Assembly: GCF_000721175.1 (NCBI RefSeq)
Contig: NZ_JOEZ01000003.1
Span: forward strand, 248,001-312,000
Direction of reading: 5' to 3'
Length of the DNA stretch: 64,000 bases
DNA from: Streptomyces anulatus
GTDB taxonomy: Bacteria; Actinomycetota; Actinomycetes; Streptomycetales; Streptomycetaceae
Below the pieces are notes generated by a model. That model was not told the origin of the DNA and did no database searches. It worked only from the letters and a program-made list of their open reading frames with translations. The translations under genes were made by a program, and so were the position numbers. Below are positions 15,844 through 24,414 of this stretch, in pieces; position 1 is the first letter of the stretch; every line of letters begins with the position of its first letter.

Positions 15844-17106
15844 ATGTCCGAAACGTCAAGGCCCAGTCCGCTGCGAGACCGCCGTCTCCTGGTGGTTTCG
15901 ACCAACTACGCCCCGGAGCTCACGGGCATCGGCCCGTACGCCACCCAACTGGCCGAGCACTGGGCCGCGTCGGGCGCCCGCGTCCGGGCGCTCACCGGTA
16001 TGCCGCACTATCCCGCCTGGCGTCTCGACGACGACTACCGAGGTGTCTGGCGGACCGTGGAGATACGCGGCGGCGTCGGCGTACACCGGCGCCGGCACTA
16101 TGTGCCGCTCCGTCAGACCGCTTTCAAACGCGCCGCGTTCGAGGCGAGCGTCCTCGCCACGGGGCTGTTCGCCCCGCCGCCCGGACGGCCCGACGCCGTG
16201 ATCTCCCAGATGCCCAGCCTCGCCGGCGGCGTCATCGGAGCCCGCCTCGCCCGCCGCCACCGCGTCCCCTACCTCCCCGTCGTCCAGGACCTGATGGGCG
16301 CCGCCGCCGCGCAGAGCGGCATCCGGGGCGGCGGCCGGGCCGCCGCCGTCGCCGCGACGGCCGAGAGGTACGCACTGCGCGGCGCCGCCCTCGTCGGCGT
16401 CATCCACGAGAGCTTCGTCCCCGGCGTCAGGGCCCTCGGCGTCGATCCCGGCCGCATCCGCCTCGTCCCCAACTGGACCCACGTGCAGGGCCCCACCGCC
16501 GACCGGGCCGCGACCCGGGCCCGGCTCGGCTGGCCCGAATCCACACCGGTCCTCCTGCACTCCGGCAACATGGGCCTCAAGCAGGGCCTCGAAGTCCTGG
16601 TGGACACCGCCCGCTCGGCACCGGACGTCCGCGTCGTCCTGATGGGCGACGGCAACCAGCGCGACGCTCTGCGCGCCCGCGCCGACGGGCTGCCCAACGT
16701 GGACTTCCTGGAGCCCACGGGGGCCGAGGAGTTCACCGACGTCCTTGCCGCGGCCGACGTCCTCGCGGTCACCCAGCGCGCCTCGGTCCTCGACATGAGC
16801 GTCCCCTCCAAGCTCACCTCCTACTTCACCTCCGGACGCCCCGTGATCGCCTCCGTCGCCGACGAGGGCGGCACCGCGGACGAGGTCCGCCGCTCGGGGG
16901 CCGGGGTCCTCGTCGCTCCCGAGGACCCGGCCGCCCTCCTCGAAGCGGTGCGGAAACTGGCGGCGGACCCGGCAGCGGCCGACGCCCTCGGGGCCGAGGG
17001 CCCGCGCTACGTCGCACGCCATCTGAGCCGGGAAGCGGGCCTCGCCCGCTTCGACGACCTGCTCGCCGAGGTCCTGCCGGACGCACAAGGGAGCCCGCGC
17101 CGATGA
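15844..17106 (+). CDS. GT4 glycosyltransferase (WcaI-like)
   Basis: 420 residues from the ATG at 15844; a GTG at 15823 is the alternative start. GT-B fold: an N-terminal domain LVVSTNYAPELTGIGPYATQLAEHWAASGA, and a C-terminal donor domain with GNMGLKQGLEVLVDTAR, VRVVLMGDGNQRDALRA and DMSVPSKLTSYFTSGRPVIA. This pattern matches the WcaI type of exopolysaccharide glycosyltransferases. Its stop overlaps the Wzz-like gene by ATGA, so they share an operon with the flippase. The sugar donor is not predictable; GDP-fucose is available from the same locus. Confidence 0.88.
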   Translation: MSETSRPSPLRDRRLLVVSTNYAPELTGIGPYATQLAEHWAASGARVRALTGMPHYPAWRLDDDYRGVWRTVEIRGGVGVHRRRHYVPLRQTAFKRAAFEASVLATGLFAPPPGRPDAVISQMPSLAGGVIGARLARRHRVPYLPVVQDLMGAAAAQSGIRGGGRAAAVAATAERYALRGAALVGVIHESFVPGVRALGVDPGRIRLVPNWTHVQGPTADRAATRARLGWPESTPVLLHSGNMGLKQGLEVLVDTARSAPDVRVVLMGDGNQRDALRARADGLPNVDFLEPTGAEEFTDVLAAADVLAVTQRASVLDMSVPSKLTSYFTSGRPVIASVADEGGTADEVRRSGAGVLVAPEDPAALLEAVRKLAADPAAADALGAEGPRYVARHLSREAGLARFDDLLAEVLPDAQGSPRR

Positions 17107-18806
17107 CGCCACAGCACCGCGCCCCGGACGACCAGGACGAACCGGCGCTCCTGCGCGACCAGTTCCGCCAACTCCTGCGCTACCGCTCCCTGCTGGCCTC
17201 CGGCGTGGTCATCGGCCTGCTCGGCGGCGGCTACCTCGCCCTCGGTGGCGAGGACACCTACACCGCCACCGGCGAGGTCCTCGTCCGCTCCGCGATCTCC
17301 GACCCCTTCGCCGCCGGATCCACCGCCGACAAGGGCATCAACATCGGCTCCGAGCGTCAGACCGCCGTCAGCGACACCGTGGGCACCCTGGCCGCCGGGA
17401 CGCTCCTCAAGGCGGGTGACGACGTCACCGCCCGCAAGCTCCTCGCCGGGCTCCAGGTCACCAACCCGCCCAACACCCTCACCCTCCGCTTCTCCTACAC
17501 CGGCGCCACGCCCGAACAGGCCCGCGCCCGCGCCGAAGCCCTCGCGGGCGCCTATCTGGCCCACCGCAAGGCGCGCACCGAGGACAGCATCAAGAACATG
17601 TCCGACGGCTACCGTGCCCAGCTCGACCCGCTGGAGGAGAAGCGCGACCTGCTGGAGAGGCAGATCGGCGCGGGGGCGGCCGATGACGTCAGCAGCGCCC
17701 GCGCCAACATCATCGTCTCCATCTCCGAGCTGAGCCGGAAGATCTCCGAGCTGAAGGCCCTGGACACCACCCCCGGCTACCTCAACAAGAAGCCCGTCGC
17801 CCCCACCGTGCCCACCGGTGCGGGACTGCCCCTGCTCCTCGGGCTCGGCGGCGTCGTCGGCCTCGCGCTGGGGCTGCTGCTCTCCTGGGTGCGCCTCGTC
17901 TTCGACCCCGCCGTACGCTCCACCCGCGAACTCGTCCACTCGCTCGGCGCACCCCTGCTCGGCACCCTGCCCCGGGAACGCGCGGCCGCGGGCAGCCTGC
18001 TCGCCATCGGCCGCGGCGGCTCCCGGCTGGCCGAGGAGTACCGCGCCGTCGCCTTCCGGCTCGCCTACGACCCCTCCTTCGCCGAGAGCCGCCGCCTGCT
18101 GGTAACCGCCCCGCGCGGCGACGACACGGCAGCCGCCGCCGCTGCCGCCAACCTGGCCGCCGCCTTCGCCGAGATGGGCCGCGACGTCCTGCTCGTCGAG
18201 GCCGACCTGCGCACCCCTTCCCTCGCCCGCGTCCTGGGCTCCGCCGCCCACGAGGTGCGCCCCCCGCGCTGGGCCGCCGAGGAGGGCGACGGCAGCTGGC
18301 CCACCGGCGGCCGCACCAACGTCGACGTCCCCGGCTCCGGAGCCTTCGCCCTGATCCCCGGCACCACCGTCGACAACGTCCCCCGCGCCCTGACCTCACC
18401 GTCCGTCGGCCGCGTCGTCGCCGAGGCCGACCGGCCCGGCGGCGTCGTCATCGTCCTCGCCCCGCCCGTCCTCTCCTACGCGGACGCGGTCGCCCTGGTC
18501 GACCGGGTCGAGGGCGTCATGATCGTCTGCGACCCGCGCGAGGTGCACCGCAGCGACCTGGAACGCATCCGCGAGATCATCGGCGCCTCCGGCGGCTCCG
18601 TCCTCGGCGCCCTGCTCCACCCGGGCCGGGGCAGACTGCGCCGGGCCGAACGCCGCAACACGTCCCCCCGCCGCCGCTCCACCGGCGGTGACGGTGGCGG
18701 GGGCGGCGGAGCCCCGGCGGCCGAGGCGGCCGGGCCCGAGCTCACCGGTGATCCGGCCGAGACCCTCGGACTGCGCTCCTTCACCCTCCCGGCCGCCCGC
18801 AGGTGA
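17103..18806 (+). CDS. Wzz/BY-kinase-like polysaccharide co-polymerase with degenerate P-loop
   Basis: 567 residues. One helix near residues 32-48 and one near 242-262 flank an extracytoplasmic coiled region with PTVPTGAGLP just before the second helix, as in Wzz/CapA proteins. The cytoplasmic domain resembles a bacterial tyrosine kinase (RLAEEYRAVAFRL; LLVEADLRTPSL). However, the Walker A site reads TAPRGDDTAAA (335-345) with no Gly-Lys-Ser/Thr, and the C-terminal tail has no tyrosine cluster. It probably works as a chain-length or assembly scaffold without kinase activity. ATGA and GTGA overlaps link it to the glycosyltransferase and flippase. Confidence 0.85.
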   Translation: MTPQHRAPDDQDEPALLRDQFRQLLRYRSLLASGVVIGLLGGGYLALGGEDTYTATGEVLVRSAISDPFAAGSTADKGINIGSERQTAVSDTVGTLAAGTLLKAGDDVTARKLLAGLQVTNPPNTLTLRFSYTGATPEQARARAEALAGAYLAHRKARTEDSIKNMSDGYRAQLDPLEEKRDLLERQIGAGAADDVSSARANIIVSISELSRKISELKALDTTPGYLNKKPVAPTVPTGAGLPLLLGLGGVVGLALGLLLSWVRLVFDPAVRSTRELVHSLGAPLLGTLPRERAAAGSLLAIGRGGSRLAEEYRAVAFRLAYDPSFAESRRLLVTAPRGDDTAAAAAAANLAAAFAEMGRDVLLVEADLRTPSLARVLGSAAHEVRPPRWAAEEGDGSWPTGGRTNVDVPGSGAFALIPGTTVDNVPRALTSPSVGRVVAEADRPGGVVIVLAPPVLSYADAVALVDRVEGVMIVCDPREVHRSDLERIREIIGASGGSVLGALLHPGRGRLRRAERRNTSPRRRSTGGDGGGGGGAPAAEAAGPELTGDPAETLGLRSFTLPAARR

Positions 18807-20047
18807 GAGCCCGCACCGCCGTCCTCTGCTCGGTCGCGGACCAGGGCGTCGCGGCGCTCACCAACATCCTGGTGCTGGTGGCCGCCGCCCGGCTCTCCAC
18901 CGTCACCGACTTCGCCCGCTTCTCCGCGGTCTACCTGGTCTTCACGGTGCTCCTCGGCGTCTCGGGCGCGTACACCGGGCAGCCGCTGGTCCTCAAGCGC
19001 GGCGAGGGGGAGGAGACCCGGGGCGCCTGCCGGTCCGCCGTCGCCTTCACCGTGCTCACCGCGGCCGGCCTCGGCGCGCTGCTCGCCGCCGTCTGCGTCC
19101 TCGTCCCCGGCGACACCGCCCGCGCCCTGATGATGCTCGGCCTCGTGCTCCCCGTGGTGCTGGGACAGGACGCCGTGCGCTACGCCTTCTCCACCCTCCA
19201 GCAGCCCCATCTCGCCCTGACCTCCGACCTGTTGCGGCTTGCCTGTGTGCTCGGGGCACTCTCCGTACAGGACTACGGAGCCTCCCCCGCCCGCCTGGTC
19301 GCCGTCTGGGGCCTGTCCGCCCTGCCCGCCCTGCTCCTGTCCGCCGCCCTCCTCCACCGGGCCACGACGGGGGCCCCGGTGCGGCTGCGCCCGATGCTGC
19401 GGCGCGGACACCTCGGGCAGCGCTTCACCGTCGAGTTCGGCGTCGGCAACGCGGCCGGTCAGCTGTCCGTCCTCGGCCTCGGCGCGGTCGGCAACCCACT
19501 CCTCGTCGGCGCGCTGCGCGGGGCGACCACCCTCTTCGGCCCGCTCAACGTGCTCTACACCTCGGCCACCTCCTTCGGCCCCCCGCTGCTCGGCCGCATC
19601 GGCGACCAGCGCCGCCGGATCCGGGCCACCGCCCTCCTCGCCGCCGTCCTCGCGGCGACCGCCGCGCTCTGGGCCACCGTGCTGGCCCTGCTGCCCGACA
19701 GCGCAGGGCGCGAACTGCTCGGCGACACCTGGCCCACCGCCGCAGCCCTGCTCCCGGCGACGGGCAGCCAGTACGCCGCGATGGCCGTCGGCACCTGCGG
19801 GCTGCTCGCCCTGCGCATGCTCGACCCGCGCACCACCCTCTCCATCCAGGTCGTGTTCTCGCTCACCGCCGTGGCGTTCCTCGCGGGCGGCTACGTCGCC
19901 GGGGGCGTCCCGGGCGCCGCCTGGGGGCTGTTCCTGGGGTCGCTCTGCAAGGCCGTCGCGACCTGGATCAGGGTGGCCCGACTGCGCCGCCGCACCCCGG
20001 CTCCGGAGGAGACCGTCACCGCCGACGTTTCGCCCTCTGCTCCCTGA
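18803..20047 (+). CDS. Polysaccharide flippase-like membrane protein (MOP superfamily)
   Basis: 414 residues with about twelve hydrophobic segments. It starts at a GTG overlapping the Wzz-like stop. The opening VADQGVAALTNILVLVAAARLSTVTDFARFS and the VEFGVGNAAGQLSVLGLGAVGNP helix resemble Wzx/oligosaccharide flippases. It would translocate lipid-linked repeat units across the membrane. Its end overlaps the convergent polymerase-like gene by 32 bases. Confidence 0.8.
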   Translation: MRARTAVLCSVADQGVAALTNILVLVAAARLSTVTDFARFSAVYLVFTVLLGVSGAYTGQPLVLKRGEGEETRGACRSAVAFTVLTAAGLGALLAAVCVLVPGDTARALMMLGLVLPVVLGQDAVRYAFSTLQQPHLALTSDLLRLACVLGALSVQDYGASPARLVAVWGLSALPALLLSAALLHRATTGAPVRLRPMLRRGHLGQRFTVEFGVGNAAGQLSVLGLGAVGNPLLVGALRGATTLFGPLNVLYTSATSFGPPLLGRIGDQRRRIRATALLAAVLAATAALWATVLALLPDSAGRELLGDTWPTAAALLPATGSQYAAMAVGTCGLLALRMLDPRTTLSIQVVFSLTAVAFLAGGYVAGGVPGAAWGLFLGSLCKAVATWIRVARLRRRTPAPEETVTADVSPSAP

Positions 20048-21545
20048 ACGTGCTGATCAGCAGAAGACACAGCGCGGCGATGGCCAGCTTCCCCGCCGCC
20101 TGGAGCAGCGGGCCGCGCAGCAGGATGAAGGTGTATCCGGCGATCAGCGGCGCCGCGATGGCCAGCACGCTTCCGGGGCCGGGCCCCGCCCGGGTGACGG
20201 CCCGCGCGTACCTGCGGTCGGTACGGGCCGCCGCATAGCCGATCAGCGCCATGCCGCCGGCCATCCCGGTCGCGCCGAAGTCGACCCAGAGCTCGGTCCA
20301 CAGCGGGGCCGAGAGGTTGGTCATCCGCAGTCCCATCCACTGCCCGACCCGGACCCCGGTGTCCTCCGGCTTCCCGCTCCACACCGCGCGCGGCACGAAG
20401 AAGAGGGCCGAGCCCGTCAGCTGACGGCCGTAGGTGTGGCCCCGGGTGTCGACCCACGAGATGGTGTTGGCGAACATCACCATCTGGTCGTAGTCCTTGG
20501 TCACCAGCGGCTCGAAGACCGACGCCGACTGCGCGGGCCGCCGTCCTTCGTCGTCGTAGCGGAACCTGTCCGCGTACGGGAACACCACCAGCGCCCCCAC
20601 CACCCCCGTCGCCAGTACCGTGCGGTAGACCGCCGCACTGCTGGGGAGCGCGGTGAACACGAACGCCATCAGCACCGTCAGGAACCAGTAACGAGCGTTG
20701 GAGACGGGGTTGTTCACCACCAGGTTCAGCGCCGCCAGCGCCACCCAGACCAGCACCGTCGACGGGGTGCGGCGGGCCCGGTAGGAGGTCGCCAGACGGC
20801 GGGTGTAGAAGAGCAGCGCCAGCAGCGCCGGGACCTGGCCGAAGCCCTTCAGGAACGCGGAACCCACATGGGACCCCTCCGAGACGACCCCGCTCGCCGC
20901 CACGGTCTCGCTGATCTCCTGCCGGCTGGAGAAGAAGACCGCGGGCCCGCCCAGCTTCATCACGTAGAACGCACTCGCCGCGAACGCCACCAGCGCCAGC
21001 AGCCGCAGCCGCGGCGGATGCGCCACGGCGGGCCCGACGGTGTACCGCGCGGAGGGCGTACGCCTCCGCAGCGGGCGCCGCGAGGCCAGCAGCGCCCCCA
21101 GGTCGAAGGCGGCACACCCCACCAGGACCATCGCGATCGCCGTGACCAGGTCCTGGCGCGGCCCCACCATCGGCGTCGGCGTCTGCCCGATCACCACCTG
21201 GGCGAACGGGGCCACGCCCATCGCGATGTACACGAACATCCAGATGACGCCCTGGAGCAGCCGCCGCCGGGTGGAGAGGATCATCGTCGAGAGCCGGGCC
21301 CCCGCGTAGCAGGTCAGGACCAGCTGGAGCCAGTACGCGGTGTCCCGGACGCCGCTGCCGGGCTGCGCGGCGATCACCGCGGGCAGGAAGCAGACCAGCC
21401 CCAGGATGAGCGGCACCGACACGGCCCGCGACAGCATCGCCCAGGCGATCGGCCGCTCGGGGGGCTCGGAAGGGCCGCCCCGGGCCCTGGGATGCGCGGC
21501 CGTGTCGTCGGCCGGTCCGTGCGCCGATGTGTGCACCGACGCCAT
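20016..21545 (-). CDS. Wzy-like O-antigen/exopolysaccharide polymerase
   Basis: 509 residues from the ATG at 21545, which has a G-run just before it; an upstream GTG at 21578 is also open. About ten to twelve hydrophobic helices are seen. A large loop, VFEPLVTKDYDQMVMFANTISWVDTRGHTYGRQLTG, is followed by RAVWSGKPEDTGVRVGQWMG, a pattern seen in actinobacterial and Gram-negative oligosaccharide polymerases. The role is assigned from topology, this loop and the adjoining flippase and Wzz-like genes. Confidence 0.75.
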   Translation of the reverse strand: MASVHTSAHGPADDTAAHPRARGGPSEPPERPIAWAMLSRAVSVPLILGLVCFLPAVIAAQPGSGVRDTAYWLQLVLTCYAGARLSTMILSTRRRLLQGVIWMFVYIAMGVAPFAQVVIGQTPTPMVGPRQDLVTAIAMVLVGCAAFDLGALLASRRPLRRRTPSARYTVGPAVAHPPRLRLLALVAFAASAFYVMKLGGPAVFFSSRQEISETVAASGVVSEGSHVGSAFLKGFGQVPALLALLFYTRRLATSYRARRTPSTVLVWVALAALNLVVNNPVSNARYWFLTVLMAFVFTALPSSAAVYRTVLATGVVGALVVFPYADRFRYDDEGRRPAQSASVFEPLVTKDYDQMVMFANTISWVDTRGHTYGRQLTGSALFFVPRAVWSGKPEDTGVRVGQWMGLRMTNLSAPLWTELWVDFGATGMAGGMALIGYAAARTDRRYARAVTRAGPGPGSVLAIAAPLIAGYTFILLRGPLLQAAGKLAIAALCLLLISTFREQRAKRRR

Positions 21546-21653
21546 GCGCCCCCCCGGGATCAGTGAATCGCTGAACACTCTAACGAATCAGCCCACTTGG
21601 GGAGGGCCGATGACTACCCTGTGAACAATTGGCCGTAGTCGAGGGGGACTCTG

Positions 21654-22817
21654 GTGAAGATCCTGCACGTCGTCACGCTCCACACTCCGGACCACGCCTT
21701 CGGCGGTCCGACCCGGGTGGCGCTCAACCTGTCCAAGGTCCAGCGGGCCGCCGGTGACGACGCCCGCATCATGGCCCTCGGCGACGGCTTCCCGAACGGC
21801 GAACTGCCCAGCCATGTCGAGGGAGTTCCGGTCCACCTCTTCCAGGCCCGGCACCTGCTCCCGATGTTCGAGGTCAGCGGCATCACCTCCGCCGCACTGC
21901 TGCGCACCGCCCGCCGCATGATGCGCGGCGCCGACCTCGTACACGTCCATCTGATGCGGGACCTGGTGACCCTGCCCGCCGCCGTCCTCGCGCTCGCGAC
22001 CCGTACCCCCTTGGTCGTCCAGACCCACGGCATGATCGACCCGACCGAGAAGAAGGTCGCCCAGCTCACCGACGTGCTCGGGGTGCGCAAGGTGCTGCGC
22101 GGCGCGGACGCCGTCCTGCACCTCACCGAGATGGAGCGGCTCGATGTGAACGCCGTCGCCGCCCCCGTCCCGCTCACCCGCACCGTACGGCTGGTCAACG
22201 GCGTCCGCCCGCAGGAGCGCAAGCCCGCCCGCGACCCCGGCCGGCCGCCGACCGTGCTCTACCTCGCCCGGATCCAGAAGCGCAAGCGGCCCGAGGACTT
22301 CGTCGCCGCGATGCCGCACATCCTCGCCCGTCACCCGGACGCCCGCTTCGTTCTGGCCGGACCGGACACCGGCGCGCTGCCCGGCACCCTCGCCCTCGCC
22401 CGGGAGCTGGGCGTCATGGAATCCCTGGACCACGTGGGCCCGCTGGAGCACGACGAGGTCCTCGCCGCCGGACGCGAGGCCGATGTGTACGTGCTGCCGG
22501 CGATCGAGGAGCCGTTCCCGGTCTCGGTCCTGGAGGCGATGTCCGTAGGCACCCCCGTCGTCATCACCCGCACCTGTGGGCAGGCCCCCGACGTCGCCGG
22601 AGCCGGGGCCGGCCGGGTGATCGACAGCCGGGTCGGCGAGGACGCGGCCAACGCGCGCAAGGTCGCCGACGCGATCCTGGAGCTGCTGGAGCCGGAGGCC
22701 GCCGAGCAGGCCGGCAAGGCCGCCTGGGAGCTGGTGAACGACCGCTTCACCATCGAGGTCGTCACCACCACCCTCCGGCGGACCTACGAGGACGTGGTCC
22801 GCCGGAGGCGAGGGTGA
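21654..22817 (+). CDS. GT4 family glycosyltransferase
   Basis: 387 residues. The GTG start has GAGGGGGA nearby. GT-B fold: KILHVVTLHTPDHAFGGPTRVALNLS at the N-terminus, VVQTHGMIDPTEKK in the middle, and the donor site LYLARIQKRKRPEDFVAAMPHI, ARFVLAGPDTGA and VLPAIEEPFPVSVLEAMSVGTPVV with the E-x7-E motif. It is cytoplasmic and builds the repeat unit on its lipid carrier. It is monocistronic, divergent from the polymerase and convergent with the GT2 gene (11-base gap). Confidence 0.88.
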   Translation: MKILHVVTLHTPDHAFGGPTRVALNLSKVQRAAGDDARIMALGDGFPNGELPSHVEGVPVHLFQARHLLPMFEVSGITSAALLRTARRMMRGADLVHVHLMRDLVTLPAAVLALATRTPLVVQTHGMIDPTEKKVAQLTDVLGVRKVLRGADAVLHLTEMERLDVNAVAAPVPLTRTVRLVNGVRPQERKPARDPGRPPTVLYLARIQKRKRPEDFVAAMPHILARHPDARFVLAGPDTGALPGTLALARELGVMESLDHVGPLEHDEVLAAGREADVYVLPAIEEPFPVSVLEAMSVGTPVVITRTCGQAPDVAGAGAGRVIDSRVGEDAANARKVADAILELLEPEAAEQAGKAAWELVNDRFTIEVVTTTLRRTYEDVVRRRRG

Positions 22818-22828
22818 GCGGCTGACTG

Positions 22829-23665
22829 TCAACGCAGCGGCTTCTCGCGCGACTTGAGTGCGATCTGCCAGCGGTAGAAACTCATCGCCAGCGCGAAGTC
22901 GAAGCCCGCCCGGCCGTCCAGGAAGCCCCGCCGGTAGAGGTACATGTACGCGAAGGACACCACCGGCTTGAACGGCGCCTTGTGGAACAACTGCCCCTGG
23001 CGGGACTTGACCTGGCGCACCTGCTCCTTGACCTCGGGGTGCTGCTCCAGCCACGCCTCCCAGTCCGAGTACCGGTTGTGCCGCTCGAACCAGGCGGTCA
23101 CCGGGTCGAGGTCCTGGTGCTCGATGGGGTGGGTGAGCGTCCCCACCGTCGCCGCGACCGGCTGGTAGTGCCCCTCGACCTCACCGATGCCCGGGGCGTC
23201 CAGGTCGCCGACCTCCGGGTAGTGGGAGCGGGTCCGGTCGGTCAACGACCGCTTGCGGATGGTGTATCCGTGCCGCAGCCGCTTCCCCGAGAACCAGTAG
23301 CCGAGCGGAATGTCGTATGCGGCAGGCTTCGCGGCCGCCGGGTCCCTGAAGGTCTCCCGCAGCTCGGCCAGCAGCCCGGGGCTGAGCCGCTCGTCGCCGT
23401 CCAGGAGCAGGATCCAGTCCAGATCGGTGCGGACGTTCTCCAGGCACCACTGCTTCTTGCGCGGGTGGCCGCCGTCCCAGGTATACGTGACGACCTCGGC
23501 CCCGCACTCCTCGGCGATCTTGACGGTGTCGTCGGTGCTGTGGGAGTCCACCACCACGACCGCCTCGAAGTGGCCGAGCACCGATCTCACCGCCTCCGCG
23601 ATGTTCAGACCCTCGTTCTTGGTGGGGATCGCCACCGCTATGGGGAGCGGCTTTCCTGTGGTCAT
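22829..23665 (-). CDS. GT2 family glycosyltransferase (WaaE-like)
   Basis: 278 residues. GT-A fold: AVAIPTKNEGLNIAEAVRSVLGHF, the nucleotide-binding VVVVDSHSTDDTVKIAEECGAEVV, and the metal-binding WILLLDGDERLSPGLL (DxD within LLDGDE). The late RHNRYSDWEAWL and a weakly hydrophobic C-terminal FLDGRAGFDFALAMSFYRWQI match the WaaE/KdtX-type branch. It is the last gene of a five-gene minus-strand operon (gmd to here) held together by short overlaps. Confidence 0.88.
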   Translation of the reverse strand: MTTGKPLPIAVAIPTKNEGLNIAEAVRSVLGHFEAVVVVDSHSTDDTVKIAEECGAEVVTYTWDGGHPRKKQWCLENVRTDLDWILLLDGDERLSPGLLAELRETFRDPAAAKPAAYDIPLGYWFSGKRLRHGYTIRKRSLTDRTRSHYPEVGDLDAPGIGEVEGHYQPVAATVGTLTHPIEHQDLDPVTAWFERHNRYSDWEAWLEQHPEVKEQVRQVKSRQGQLFHKAPFKPVVSFAYMYLYRRGFLDGRAGFDFALAMSFYRWQIALKSREKPLR

Positions 23666-24414
23666 CCGTCGGCTCCTTCGGGCAGCCAGGCGTAGCAGCC
23701 TGTGGAGGTGAACGTGCGGGCGGACTCGGGGATCGTGATCTTCCGGGACGTGCCGGTGCCGGACCGGCCCGAGGACAGCTCCTCGCCCCCGGCACCGGTG
23801 ATCTGCCAGGAGCAGCCCGTGGTGGGGGAGGCGGAGCGGTAGACGCCGGGCCGGAGCTCCTTGCCTGTGTGGGTGCCGTCCGGGTAGGCGTACGCCGCCT
23901 CGTCCACCAGGTCCTGGTGCCGGGGGCAGAGTCCGGCGACCGCGGCCGCCGCGTCCGGGATCTCGTCCGTCGCGATGGCGCCGACGGCGGTGTCCCGGTC
24001 GGCCTTGACCAGATAGCGGAGCTTGGCGCAGGTCTCCTGGCCGGTCTGGAGCACGGCGGCCGGGTCCATGCCCTTCGGCACCCGGTCCTCCAGATACTCC
24101 TTCTGCTTCTTCGTGAACGTCCCGGTGGCCGGGGTGATCTCGTCGGGCGCGGTCTTCGGTCCCTTCGCCGTGGCGTCGGGAGCGGTCGGGCCGGCGGCCG
24201 CCGGCTCCTCCGGCTTCCCCGCGGAGTGCGGGTCGGGTGTCGTGGGCGTGCCGGCGGTCGGGCCGGGGACGGCGGGCCCGGAGGCCGCGGGGCGCTGGGC
24301 GCCCGCGGCCTCCGGGCCGTTCCCGTCCGCGGACGAGCCGCAGGCGGCCAGCGCCGCCAGCGTCATGACGACGGCGGCGCCGGCCAGGAACGGATTCCTC
24401 ATCGGATCAGCCAT
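23662..24414 (-). CDS. Secreted lipoprotein of unknown function
   Basis: 250 residues from the ATG at 24414, overlapping the LamG gene's end by 8 bases; an ATG at 24402 (MRNPF) is an alternative. The signal peptide ends in the lipobox LAAC. A Pro/Ala/Thr-rich linker follows (to about residue 95), then a helical region with two Cys. The C-terminal beta domain reads ELRPGVYRSASPTTGCSWQI and ends in TGCYAWLP, a small domain seen in actinobacterial surface proteins. It is membrane-anchored outside the cell and co-transcribed with polysaccharide genes. Confidence 0.75.
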   Translation of the reverse strand: MADPMRNPFLAGAAVVMTLAALAACGSSADGNGPEAAGAQRPAASGPAVPGPTAGTPTTPDPHSAGKPEEPAAAGPTAPDATAKGPKTAPDEITPATGTFTKKQKEYLEDRVPKGMDPAAVLQTGQETCAKLRYLVKADRDTAVGAIATDEIPDAAAAVAGLCPRHQDLVDEAAYAYPDGTHTGKELRPGVYRSASPTTGCSWQITGAGGEELSSGRSGTGTSRKITIPESARTFTSTGCYAWLPEGADG

